From Crossiella sp. SN42 (GTDB lineage: Bacteria; Actinomycetota; Actinomycetes; Mycobacteriales; Pseudonocardiaceae): a stretch of 64,000 bases of DNA. The stretch lies in NCBI RefSeq assembly GCF_023897065.1, contig NZ_JAMHIV010000014.1, forward strand, positions 124,001-188,000, read 5' to 3'. The translations under genes and the position numbers were made by a program. This document shows positions 1 to 7,998 of this stretch, piece by piece (within the stretch, counting starts at the first letter, position 1; each line of letters begins with the position of its first letter). The notes under the pieces are model-generated. The model worked only from the letters and a program-made list of their open reading frames with translations. It did no database searches and had not been told where the DNA came from.

Positions 1-122
1 GCGGCTGGGTTTGGTGGGGCCGGTCGGGGGTTGGCGGCGGTCGCGGGGTTGGTGGACGGCTGAGCTGGCGGACCGGTCGAGGCTTGGCGCGGTCGACCGG
101 GGGCTTGCTGGGGGCGAGGGTC

Positions 123-158
123 GGTGGGGCGGCTGAACTTGGTGGGGCGGCTGAGCTC
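123..158. repeat. two 18-nt tandem repeat units in G/T-rich non-coding DNA
   Basis: Two 18-nt units starting GGTGGGGCGGCTGA lie back to back at 123-140 and 141-158 and differ at two positions. The surrounding 1-290 is strongly G/T-biased on the plus strand. I see no convincing gene in it: the possible reading frames are low-complexity glycine and arginine runs. Confidence 0.5.
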
Positions 159-290
159 GGCGGGCCTGGCAGGGGCAGTCGTGGGGCTGGTGGCGGACGT
201 GGGCTTGGCGGGCGGACCGTGGGTTGGCGGCGGACGTGGGTCGACCCCAGGGGCGTGGGCGGCTGCGACCGGGTGATCCTTCTCGGCTTC

Positions 291-505
291 AAGACGACCG
301 GTCATATACGGACCCAGGTGAAGACGACCGGTCATATACAGAGCTGGCTTGAGATGACCGGTCATATTGAAGGACGGGCGGGTTAAGACGACCGGTCACA
401 TTGGGAACCCGCTCAATATGACCGGTCGTCTTAAACGGGGCGGTGGCTAGGCCAAGATGACCGGTCATATTGAGGCTCCGACATCTCAAGACGACCGGTC
501 ATATT
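291..505. repeat. array of seven GACCGGTC-centred repeats
   Basis: Seven copies of an about 18-nt motif with consensus AAGAYGACCGGTCATATW occur at about 291, 321, 351, 385, 415 (inverted), 454 and 488. Each is built on the perfect 8-bp palindrome GACCGGTC, but the flanks are asymmetric (AAGAY before, ATAT after), so the copies have a direction: six forward and one reverse. The first three are exactly 30 nt apart, and two other intervals are 34 nt, close to three helical turns. The spacers are unrelated to each other. This fits a protein-binding array, or the multi-repeat end of a lost mobile element. Confidence 0.85.
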
Positions 506-592
506 CAACTGGCCAAACCCGTCGCGAGACCCGCGATGACGGGCGGCGGACTTGTCTCGTCAACCCAACCGGAGACGCGTCACCAAGAAGAA

Positions 593-616
593 GACCACCC
601 GACTCCGCAGGTGGTC
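593..616 (-). terminator. candidate intrinsic terminator of the small membrane-protein gene
   Basis: A 7-bp stem (GACCACC at 593-599 with GGTGGTC at 610-616) has a 10-nt loop. Read on the minus strand it is followed by TTCTTCTT. It lies about 20 nt beyond the stop codon of the minus-strand gene at 637-840. The stem is short, so the call is tentative. Confidence 0.4.
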
Positions 617-636
617 ATCCCCCAGAAAAGCCCTGA

Positions 637-840
637 TCAGACCGCCTGCTGGCCCTCGGCCGTCTCCGGCTTGCGGTTCATCAGCACCGCGATGGTGATC
701 ATTGCGCCAACCGCGGCGACGCCGATGCCGGCCCAGGGCTGGTAGTCCTCGATGAGGCTCATGAAGGTGAACTGGAAACCGATCATGGGCAGGAGGAAGG
801 AACCGACGCCCAGGATGAGAAGCAGGATGCCGAACTGCAC
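637..840 (-). CDS. small two-helix membrane protein
   Basis: This 67-residue protein has two hydrophobic segments (about residues 3-27 and 35-55) and a short polar tail with RKPE. I do not recognise a named family. It looks like the small integral membrane proteins often annotated as hypothetical in actinomycetes. The start is GTG, supported by AAGGAG about 8 nt upstream on the minus strand. It is probably its own transcription unit: a terminator-like stem follows it, and the next leftward gene ends 110 nt upstream. No function can be inferred. Confidence 0.6.
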   Translation of the reverse strand: MQFGILLLILGVGSFLLPMIGFQFTFMSLIEDYQPWAGIGVAAVGAMITIAVLMNRKPETAEGQQAV

Positions 841-949
841 GGTGTACTCCTTGAACAGTGGAACGAGCGGTGGACTGTAACCCGTTCGGGGGGCTGCCAG
901 GAGTGGATTTGGCGCAACGGTTATCCGAGTGCGGCCAGGGGGGTGTGGC

Positions 950-2968
950 TCAGGCGCGGGTGGCGTGGGTGGGGCGTTCCCAGCGGCGTTCGCGCAGGGT
1001 GGTGTGGTCGGCGATCATGCGGTGGGCCAGGCGGTCGACGGCGGCGGTCAGCTCCGCTTCGCGGGTGGGGTCTTCGGTGGCCAGCAGCTCCGTCAGCCAG
1101 TCTCGCCAGACGGCGGTGAGGCGGACGATGGCCTGTTCGCCGTCGGGGGTGAAGCTCAGCCAGTCGCCTTCGCGGGCGAGCAGGCCGCGCTGGACCAGGT
1201 CCGTGACCGTGGGTTCCAGGATCCGGGGTGGCAGGTCCAGGGGGTCGGCGATCTCGGTGAGGGTGGTGCGGCCTTCCTGCTTGCTGTTGCGGTAGATCTG
1301 CGCCAGCAACCAGGCGTCGGCCTCGTCCATGCAGTCGCGCAGGCGTTCGCGAAGCAGGGGGCGCAGCTCCTTGCGCCGGCGTTGCCAGACGGCGGCGACG
1401 GACTTCTCCAGCTCCTGTTCGTTCGTGTGGGACTCGGGCATGCCGAAGCCCTCGCCCAGGTCGCCTGCCTTGTCCCGGACCGAGTCGCGGAGCTGCACGG
1501 CGGGGAGCAGCCAGGCGATGGCGAAGGCCAGCAGCGCCACTGGGACGGCCCAGGTGAAGACCGTTTGCAGGCTGTCCTGGTAGGCGGTGGCCAATGGAGT
1601 CAGCAGTTCCGGGGGCAGGTGGCGGACCATCTCCGGGTTGGCCGCGGCGCCGGGGTCGAAGCCGGGGGGCAGGTTGGCGCCTGCCAGGTTCGCGGTCAGC
1701 TGGGCGGAGAAGATCGCGCCGAAGACCGCGACGCCGAAGGAGCTGCCCAGGGTGCGCAGGAAGGTCACGCCGCTGGTGGCCGCGCCCAGGTCGGCGTAGT
1801 CGCAGGTGTTCTGCACCGCGATCACCAGCACCTGCATGCCCAGGCCCAGGCCGGCGCCGAGCACGAACATGTACAGCGAGGCGGTGACGAAGCTGGTCTC
1901 GCGGTCCAGGTGGGACATCAGCCACAGACCGACGGCGGTGACGCCGGTGCCGATGATCGGGAAGTGCCGGTAGCGGCCGGTGCGGCCGACCCAGCTGCCG
2001 CTGAAGATCGAGGCGGCCATCAGGCCCGCGACCATCGGCAGCATGCGCAGGCCGGACCCGGTGGCCGAGTGGCCCTGCACCACCTGCAGGAAGATCGGCA
2101 GGTAGGTGATGCCGCCGAACATGGCGAAGCCGATCACGAAGCTGAGCACGCCGGAGACCGAGAACACCCGCCCGCGGAACAGCCGCATGGGCAGCACCGG
2201 TCCGGTGGCGCGCAGCTCCACCAGCACGAACAGCGCCACCGCGACCAGCGAGAGCACGCCGAGCCAGAGGATCTCCGGCGAGTCCCAGGCGTAGGTGGTG
2301 CCGCCCCAGCTGGTCAGCAGGGTCAGGCCGCCCGCGCCGAGGGCCAGCAGCAGGATGCCCAGGTAGTCGATCACCGGGCGAGCGCCCTTGGGCACCTTGG
2401 GCATCACCGCGCCCGCGACCAGCAGCACCAGCAGGCCCAGCGGCACGTTGACGTAGAACGCCCAGCGCCAGCTGAGCTGGTCCACGAACAGCCCGCCCAG
2501 CAGCGGGCCGGCCACCGTGACCACGCCGAACACCGAGCCCATCAGGCCCTGGTACTTGCCGCGCTCGCGCAGCGGGATCAGGTCGGCCACCAGCGCCATC
2601 GAGGTGACCATCAGGCCGCCGGCGCCGAAGCCCTGCAACGCCCGCGCCGCGACCAGGCCGAACATGCCGGTGGCCATCCCGCAGAACAGCGAGCCCGCGG
2701 TGAACAGCGCCACCGAGACCTGGAAGACGATCTTGCGGCCGAACAGGTCGCCGAACTTGCCGAACAGCGGGGTGGCGATGGTCTCGGCCAGCATGTAGCC
2801 GGTGACCACCCAGGACAGGTGGTTCGCCCCGCCCAGCTCGCTGACGATGGTGGGCAGCGCGGTGGCCACGATGGTCTGGTCCAGTGCGGCCAGCAGCAGG
2901 CCGAGCACCATCGCGCCGAAGACCACGTTGGTCCGGGAACCGCGCTCCACCTCTGCCGCAGCCGTCAT
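950..2968 (-). CDS. DHA2-family MFS drug exporter with C-terminal MarR-like domain
   Basis: This 672-residue protein is a proton-driven multidrug exporter of the 14-helix DHA2 (EmrB/QacA) family in the cytoplasmic membrane. Near the N-terminus it has the motif LDQTIVATALPTIV, followed by the loop motif FGDLFGRK. Hydrophobic helices continue to about residue 480. The remaining 190 residues are soluble. They contain a stretch (LTEIADPLDLPPRILEPTV, then DLVQRGLLAREGDWLSFT) that reads like a MarR-type winged helix, which a typical DHA2 exporter lacks. The ATG at 2968 is preferred; a TTG at 2977 is an alternative. It follows a tetR gene by about 10 nt and is the last gene of the leftward marR-tetR-exporter operon. 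Confidence 0.9.
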   Translation of the reverse strand: MTAAAEVERGSRTNVVFGAMVLGLLLAALDQTIVATALPTIVSELGGANHLSWVVTGYMLAETIATPLFGKFGDLFGRKIVFQVSVALFTAGSLFCGMATGMFGLVAARALQGFGAGGLMVTSMALVADLIPLRERGKYQGLMGSVFGVVTVAGPLLGGLFVDQLSWRWAFYVNVPLGLLVLLVAGAVMPKVPKGARPVIDYLGILLLALGAGGLTLLTSWGGTTYAWDSPEILWLGVLSLVAVALFVLVELRATGPVLPMRLFRGRVFSVSGVLSFVIGFAMFGGITYLPIFLQVVQGHSATGSGLRMLPMVAGLMAASIFSGSWVGRTGRYRHFPIIGTGVTAVGLWLMSHLDRETSFVTASLYMFVLGAGLGLGMQVLVIAVQNTCDYADLGAATSGVTFLRTLGSSFGVAVFGAIFSAQLTANLAGANLPPGFDPGAAANPEMVRHLPPELLTPLATAYQDSLQTVFTWAVPVALLAFAIAWLLPAVQLRDSVRDKAGDLGEGFGMPESHTNEQELEKSVAAVWQRRRKELRPLLRERLRDCMDEADAWLLAQIYRNSKQEGRTTLTEIADPLDLPPRILEPTVTDLVQRGLLAREGDWLSFTPDGEQAIVRLTAVWRDWLTELLATEDPTREAELTAAVDRLAHRMIADHTTLRERRWERPTHATRA

Positions 2969-2978
2969 GCTTGGCAAA

Positions 2979-3599
2979 CTAGGGCGGGTTCCCCTGAGTC
3001 TGCTGGGCGGCGGTGGTCGCTCGTTTGGCTGAAAGCGGGCCGATGATCCCGTCGGCCACCCGGTCGATGAGCTGCTCGTCCGGCGGCACGCCGCGCACCA
3101 GCAGCTGGAACAGGTACAGCGCGCCGATCAGGTCCTGCAGGATCTCCGCGTCCACCTCCGGGGCCAGCTCGCCGCGCTCGGCGGCGCGCTGGACCACCAG
3201 CTGGGCCAGGTCGGGGCCGCCCTGCTGCATCCGCTCCAGGTAGAGCCTGGCCAGCTCCTCGTCCCGGCGGCTGCCCTCCAGCAGGCCGATGACCAGGCCG
3301 CGGGTGTCGGCGTTGGTCTGGGTGACCGCCCAGCGGCCCAGGAACCGGAAGTCCTCGACCAGCGAGCCGGTGTCCGGGCAGTCCGGGCGGGCCTGGTAGG
3401 TGTGGATGGCGTCGATGATCAGCGCGGCCTTGGACGGCCAGCGCTGGTACAGGGTGGCCTTGCTGGCCTGGACGCGGCGGGCCACCAGGTCCATGTTGAA
3501 CCGCTCGTAGCCGACCTCGGCGAGCACCGCGCGGGCCGCGGTCAGCACCTCCCGGTACCGGTCCGGGTCGCTGAGCGGGACCTTCTTCCGCGAGGCCAT
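2979..3599 (-). CDS. TetR-family transcriptional regulator
   Basis: This 206-residue protein has an N-terminal TetR helix-turn-helix (residues about 14-60, with ARAVLAEVGYERFNMDLVARR and KATLYQRWPSKAALI) and a divergent ligand-binding C-terminal domain. The ATG at 3599 overlaps the marR stop as ATGA, so the two genes are translationally coupled. The exporter gene starts right after its stop. By family and context it probably represses this operon in response to an exported compound. The ligand is unknown. Confidence 0.9.
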   Translation of the reverse strand: MASRKKVPLSDPDRYREVLTAARAVLAEVGYERFNMDLVARRVQASKATLYQRWPSKAALIIDAIHTYQARPDCPDTGSLVEDFRFLGRWAVTQTNADTRGLVIGLLEGSRRDEELARLYLERMQQGGPDLAQLVVQRAAERGELAPEVDAEILQDLIGALYLFQLLVRGVPPDEQLIDRVADGIIGPLSAKRATTAAQQTQGNPP

Positions 3600-4066
3600 C
3601 AGTGCGGCCCGCCGGGGAGCCGGTGCTGGTCCAGCTCGTGCGCCTCGGCCAGCTTGGTCAGCAGCTGGTGCAGGCTGTGCCGCTCCTGCTCGGAGAGCGG
3701 GGCGGTGATCTCCGCGTCGTGCGTGGCCGCCTCGGCCAGCGCGGTCGCCAGCAGCTCCCGGCCGCGCTCGGTCAGGTGCAGGGCGTAGGCGCGGCGGTCG
3801 GCCGGGTTGCGTTTGCGCTGCACCAGGCCGCGCGCCTCCAGGTCGTCGACGAAGGCGACCATCCGGCTGGGCGCGATCCGCATCCGCTCGCCGATGGCCT
3901 GCTGGGACTGCCCCTCGGCCGCGGCCACCACGCGCAGCAGGCCGACGTGCCTGGGTTCCAGGTCCAGTGGGGCCAGCCGTTCGGCGAACCGCCTGGCCGC
4001 GGTGAACCCGAGCTGCGCCAACAGGAACGCCGAGCTGCCGCCATGGGGATAGCCGCCGTGGTGCAT
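3599..4066 (-). CDS. MarR-family transcriptional regulator
   Basis: This 155-residue protein has a MarR winged helix: QSQQAIGERMRIAPSRMVAFVDDLEARGL is the recognition region, and the wing is RKRNPADRRAYALHLT with the conserved DxRxxxxxLT pattern. It is the promoter-proximal gene of the leftward operon and its stop overlaps the tetR start by 4 nt. The 113-nt gap to the divergent membrane-protein gene is the likely site of its operator. Two local regulators plus a MarR-like domain on the exporter are unusual redundancy. Confidence 0.9.
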   Translation of the reverse strand: MHHGGYPHGGSSAFLLAQLGFTAARRFAERLAPLDLEPRHVGLLRVVAAAEGQSQQAIGERMRIAPSRMVAFVDDLEARGLVQRKRNPADRRAYALHLTERGRELLATALAEAATHDAEITAPLSEQERHSLHQLLTKLAEAHELDQHRLPGGPH

Positions 4067-4179
4067 GGGGGCACTCTACTGCCGGGGCAACAATTCCCTG
4101 GTTGAACGATTTTCCACTGGACGCGCTCCGTTGTGGGTTGCTCACCGACGGCGACCACACCAGGATCGAGGACGTGGCT
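4067..4179. promoter_or_regulatory. divergent intergenic region between marR operon and membrane-protein gene
   Basis: This 113-nt gap separates the leftward marR-tetR-exporter operon from the rightward membrane-protein gene, so promoters for both must lie in or near it. I cannot define the -35 and -10 boxes with confidence and see no strong palindrome. Confidence 0.4.
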
Positions 4180-4917
4180 GTGACGTGGTCGAGGTGGCGT
4201 GAACTTCCCGGTGCCTGGGCGAGCGCGGTCAGCCGTCCCCGCTGGCAGTTGGTGGTGGCCTTCCCGATCTCGGTGTGGGTGCTGGTCTGGGTCGGCGCCC
4301 AGTTCAACACCACCGGCGCGGTGTTCACCCCGCTGGACGTGCCGCGCGCGGTGCTGTCGCGTTTCGGCCAGGGCGCGGCGGGCTGGCTGGACGTGGTCGG
4401 CGGCTGGCTGCGCGATCCGGCGCACGCCGGGCTGCTCACCGCGACCGCCTGGGCGGCCGGGCTGCTGTGGGCGGCCACCACCGAGCGGACCCTGCTGCCC
4501 GCGCTGGCCGGCTGGCTGCTGGTGATGGCCGCGGCCGAGGGACTGGGCTACCAGCCCGCGATCTCCAGGGCGGTGCTGGTGCTGGCCGGTTTCATCGCGC
4601 TGCTGGCGCTGTGCGCGCTACCCAACCGCGGCAAGCTGGTCGACCGCAGGGCGCGGCTGCTGCCGGTGGACGTGCTGACCGCTGGGGCGGTCGCGGCTGC
4701 CCTTTCGGGCATGGTTCCGCTGCTCGCGCCGGGTTTGGCCGTCACCAGGCTGCTGCGGCCCTACCTGACCAAGCCCGCCCGGCCGGACCCCTCCCGGCCG
4801 GTCATCCCGGCGGCGCGCCCGCCAGTCGAGGCGATTACCCCGCCGAAGGTCCCTCATGCGGGTGAAATGAGGTCACCGAGTCGTAACGAGTCGACTGTGG
4901 CCGATGTCTCCGAGTGA
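4180..4917 (+). CDS. multi-pass membrane protein of unknown function
   Basis: The protein has 245 residues from this start, with about five hydrophobic segments and a proline-rich, polar C-terminal tail of about 50 residues. I do not recognise a family. The frame is open upstream to a TTG at 4102. I chose the GTG at 4180 because GAGGA at 4168-4172 lies 7 nt before it. It stands between the exporter operon and the polysaccharide cluster, and nothing ties it firmly to either. Confidence 0.6.
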   Translation: MTWSRWRELPGAWASAVSRPRWQLVVAFPISVWVLVWVGAQFNTTGAVFTPLDVPRAVLSRFGQGAAGWLDVVGGWLRDPAHAGLLTATAWAAGLLWAATTERTLLPALAGWLLVMAAAEGLGYQPAISRAVLVLAGFIALLALCALPNRGKLVDRRARLLPVDVLTAGAVAAALSGMVPLLAPGLAVTRLLRPYLTKPARPDPSRPVIPAARPPVEAITPPKVPHAGEMRSPSRNESTVADVSE

Positions 4918-4969
4918 TCGAGATGGGGCTGAACGGTAGCGACCCGGTTAGGCCAGCTGGGTCTAAGTA

Positions 4970-4987
4970 TTACGCCGTTTGGCGTAA
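4970..4987. promoter_or_regulatory. perfect 7-bp inverted repeat TTACGCC-GTTT-GGCGTAA
   Basis: The arms 4970-4976 and 4981-4987 are exact complements around GTTT, 53 nt after the preceding stop codon and about 260 nt before the polysaccharide cluster. There is no U-rich tail on either strand, so an operator fits better than an intrinsic terminator. The rest of the 328-nt gap (4918-5245) is less GC-rich than its surroundings and is the probable promoter region of the cluster. Confidence 0.45.
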
Positions 4988-5245
4988 AACCTGACTATCG
5001 GTCAGTTGCGTCCCCCGTTCGGACGATTTTTGTCTGTTTTTGGCGTCGACTACCTTCCGAACGGCGGGGGAGTTTCACGCAGCGCGGAATCTACGGGGAC
5101 AGGGGCTTCAGCCTGGGCGCGGCCAGGCGGCTTTCAGTAAGTCACCGACAGGCAGGCGTTGACCGTTACCTGGTCACGGGGGATTAGGTAACACACGTGG
5201 CTCTCCCATGCCCAAAAAATGGTGGCGTTACCGCGAGGTGAATAA

Positions 5246-6733
5246 GTGCGAGCCGCTTTGTGGCAAACGGGAGAGAAAAAGATATCGGCAACCGAGGCCC
5301 CCGCGTTACAGGCCCGGAAGGTTTTCGCAGGGTGGGAGCTGCGATACCAGCTGGCGGTCGTGGTGGGAGACCTGCTGGCCATCGTGTGTGCGGTGGTCGC
5401 GGTCGGAGTGTTCGTGATCAACGGGGCGCCGGGAACGGGGCGCCTTGAGCTGTTGCTGGGTCTGGTCACCGCGGCTACCGCGGTGCTGGCCCTGCCGTTG
5501 AGCCGGGCCTGGGACCCCAGGGTGCTGGGGCAGGGTCCTGAGGAGTTCCGCCGGGTCGGGCGCGCCGCGCTGACCGGCATGGTGGTGCTGGCGCTGGCCG
5601 CGCTGGCCATCCAGGCACAGGGGATGCGGGGCTGGGTGTTCGCCGCGCTGCCCGCCTTCGCCGGGATCGCGATCCCGGTCCGCTACCTGCTGCGCCGGGT
5701 GCTGCACCGGCGGCGCCGGCAGGGCAGCTGCCTGCTGCCGGTGCTGGCCGCGGGCAGTCCGGAGGCGGTGCGCGACCTGATCGAGCGCACCCGCCGGGAC
5801 TCGCACCTGGGCTGGCGGGTGGAGGCCGTGTGCACGCCGCACGGCGCGGGCGCCGGTGTCCGGGTGCCGGGTGAGATCGCCGGGGTGCCGGTGGTCGGCG
5901 ACCTGGACGACCTGGTCGACCGGGTCCGGCTGGGCGGCTACCGGATGGTGGCCGTGGCCGGGTCCACCGACTGGACCCCGCCGCGGTTGCAGCAGCTGGC
6001 CTGGCAGCTGGAGGGCAGCACCGCCGAGCTGGTGGTGGCGCCCTCGCTGGTGGAGATCGCCGGGCCGAGGCTGCACGTGGCCCCGGTGTTCGGGCTGACC
6101 ATGCTCTGGGTCAGCGCGCCCACCTTCAGCGGGGTCGGCTGGCTGGTCAAGGCGGTGGTGGACCGGTTGTCCGCGCTGCTGCTGACCGTGCTGCTCAGCC
6201 CGGCGTTCCTGGGCATCGCGCTGGCCATCAAGTGCACCAGCCGCGGCCCGGTGCTCTACCGGCAGTCGCGGGTGGGCCGGGACGGGCGGCGGTTCACCAT
6301 GCTCAAGTTCCGGTCCATGGTGCCGGACGCGGATCGCCGCAAGGCCGAGTTCGAGTCGGCCAACCAGGCGGCCGGACCGCTGTTCAAGCTGCGCCGCGAC
6401 CCCAGGGTGACCAAGGTGGGTGCGGTGTTGCGCCGTTACTCGCTGGATGAGCTGCCCCAGCTGTTCAACGTGCTGGCCGGCTCGATGTCCCTGGTCGGTC
6501 CGCGTCCGCCGCTGCCGGAGGAGGTCGCCCGCTACGGCCCCGACGCGCGCAGGCGACTGCTGGTCAAACCGGGCCTGACCGGGTTGTGGCAGGTCAGCGG
6601 GCGCAGCGACCTGTCATGGGAGGAGTCGGTGCGGCTCGACCTGCGCTATGTGGAGAGTTGGTCGTTGTTCATGGATCTGGTGATCCTGTGGAAGACCGCC
6701 TCGGCGGTCGTCGGTGGGCGGGGTGCGTACTGA
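5246..6733 (+). CDS. polyprenyl glycosylphosphotransferase (initiating sugar transferase)
   Basis: This 495-residue membrane enzyme would start repeat-unit synthesis by moving a sugar-1-phosphate from a nucleotide sugar onto undecaprenyl phosphate. The N-terminal half has hydrophobic helices and a nucleotide-binding-like middle domain (VPVVGDLDDLVDRV). The C-terminal bacterial sugar transferase domain (about 300-495) has KFRSM, RRYSLDELPQLFNVL, SMSLVGPRPPLPEEV and LVKPGLTGLWQVSGRS, all signatures of the WbaP/CpsE family. The GTG start has GAGGTG 5 nt upstream. Its stop overlaps the next start by one base (TGATG). The sugar used cannot be told from sequence. Confidence 0.93.
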   Translation: MRAALWQTGEKKISATEAPALQARKVFAGWELRYQLAVVVGDLLAIVCAVVAVGVFVINGAPGTGRLELLLGLVTAATAVLALPLSRAWDPRVLGQGPEEFRRVGRAALTGMVVLALAALAIQAQGMRGWVFAALPAFAGIAIPVRYLLRRVLHRRRRQGSCLLPVLAAGSPEAVRDLIERTRRDSHLGWRVEAVCTPHGAGAGVRVPGEIAGVPVVGDLDDLVDRVRLGGYRMVAVAGSTDWTPPRLQQLAWQLEGSTAELVVAPSLVEIAGPRLHVAPVFGLTMLWVSAPTFSGVGWLVKAVVDRLSALLLTVLLSPAFLGIALAIKCTSRGPVLYRQSRVGRDGRRFTMLKFRSMVPDADRRKAEFESANQAAGPLFKLRRDPRVTKVGAVLRRYSLDELPQLFNVLAGSMSLVGPRPPLPEEVARYGPDARRRLLVKPGLTGLWQVSGRSDLSWEESVRLDLRYVESWSLFMDLVILWKTASAVVGGRGAY

Positions 6734-7998
6734 TGACCTGCCGACTGTGCGGCTCCGCCACCCTGCACAGCGTGGTCGACCTGGGCGCGAGCCCGCCGTG
6801 CGAGCACTTCCTCACCGCGGCCGAGCTCGACGCGCCGGAGCAGACCTATCCGCTGCACCTGCGGGTGTGCGGGGACTGCCTGCTGGCGCAGCTGCCGCCG
6901 CTGATCACGCCGGAGGACACCTTCACCGAGTACGCCTACTTCTCCTCCTTCTCCACCTCCTGGGTGGCGCACGCGGAGAAGTTCGTCACCGAGGCGGCCC
7001 AGCGCCTCGGTCTCGGCGGCGACTCCTTCGTGGTGGAGGTGGCCAGCAACGACGGCTACCTGCTGCAACACGTGCTGGCGCGGGGCATCCGCTGCCTCGG
7101 CGTCGAGCCCTCGGTGAACGTGGGCGAGGCGGCGCGGGCCAAGGGCGTGCCCACGGTGACCGAGTTCCTCTCCGCGGAGACCGGGGCGAAGGTGCGCGCC
7201 GAGCACGGGCCTGCCGACCTGGTGGTGGCCAACAACGTCTACGCGCACATCCCGGACGTGCTCGGCTTCACCCAGGGCCTGCGGGCGCTGGTGGCCGAGG
7301 ACGGCTGGGTCTCCATCGAGGTCCAGCACCTGCTCACGCTGATCCAGCACACCCAGTACGACACGATCTACCACGAGCACTTCCAGTACTACACCGTCGC
7401 CGCGGCCCAGCGCGCGCTGGCCAGCGGCGGCCTGACCCTCCTCGATGTCGAGCTGCTGCCCACCCACGGCGGGTCCATCCGGCTGTGGGCGCGGCCCAGC
7501 GAGGTCGCCGGGGAGCCGGAGGCGCGGGTGGCCGCGGTCCTCGCCGAGGAGGCCGCGGCCGGGCTGCACACCGTGGCCGGGTACGCCGAGTTCGGCAGGC
7601 AGGTGGCCAAGGTCCGCCGGGACCTGCTGCGCTTCCTCGTCGAGGCGGCCGAGGCGGGCAAGACCGTGGTCGGCTACGGCGCGCCGGGCAAGGGCAACAC
7701 ACTGCTCAACCACTGCGGGATCCGGCCGGACCTGTTGCGCTACACCGTGGACCGCAACCCGTACAAGCACGGGCGGTTCACCCCCGGCACCCGGATCCCG
7801 GTGCTGCCGGTGGCGCGGATCGAGCAGGACCGGCCGGACTACGTGCTGGTGCTGCCGTGGAACCTGCGCGCCGAGCTGACCGAGCAACTCCGATATGTGG
7901 CCGAATGGGGCGGACGTCTGGTTTTTCCCATTCCCGAGCTCTCGCTAGTCGACCCCGCAGCCGGCACGGCCGACGGGCACAATGAGGTGAACCCATGA
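6733..7998 (+). CDS. nucleotide-sugar C-methyltransferase (SAM-dependent)
   Basis: This 421-residue protein has the three-part architecture of sugar C-methyltransferases. It has an N-terminal zinc-binding domain (Cys3, Cys6, Cys46, Cys49), a SAM-binding core with motif I VVEVASNDGYLLQH at about residue 100, and a C-terminal domain with VVGYGAPGKGNTLLNH. Such enzymes usually methylate carbon 3 of a keto-deoxysugar nucleotide. It is followed by a sugar nucleotidyltransferase in ATGA overlap, so a branched sugar is a reasonable product. A partly degenerate relative forms the first half of the protein encoded at 11094-13208. Confidence 0.88.
   Translation: MTCRLCGSATLHSVVDLGASPPCEHFLTAAELDAPEQTYPLHLRVCGDCLLAQLPPLITPEDTFTEYAYFSSFSTSWVAHAEKFVTEAAQRLGLGGDSFVVEVASNDGYLLQHVLARGIRCLGVEPSVNVGEAARAKGVPTVTEFLSAETGAKVRAEHGPADLVVANNVYAHIPDVLGFTQGLRALVAEDGWVSIEVQHLLTLIQHTQYDTIYHEHFQYYTVAAAQRALASGGLTLLDVELLPTHGGSIRLWARPSEVAGEPEARVAAVLAEEAAAGLHTVAGYAEFGRQVAKVRRDLLRFLVEAAEAGKTVVGYGAPGKGNTLLNHCGIRPDLLRYTVDRNPYKHGRFTPGTRIPVLPVARIEQDRPDYVLVLPWNLRAELTEQLRYVAEWGGRLVFPIPELSLVDPAAGTADGHNEVNP

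Noticed and set aside
84-386. Small proteins with repeated TTGHI peptides over the repeat array
   Set aside because: The peptide repeats come from translating the DNA motif; frames on both strands give similar peptides, and codon use is not gene-like.
291-505. CRISPR array
   Set aside because: The repeats are only about 18 nt, contain an inverted copy, have spacers of 12-16 nt, and no cas genes are in the window.
929-3046. A 705-residue open frame on the plus strand
   Set aside because: It is antisense to the DHA2 exporter, low-complexity (Gln, His, Gly, Ala) and has no domain; it is a side effect of high GC.
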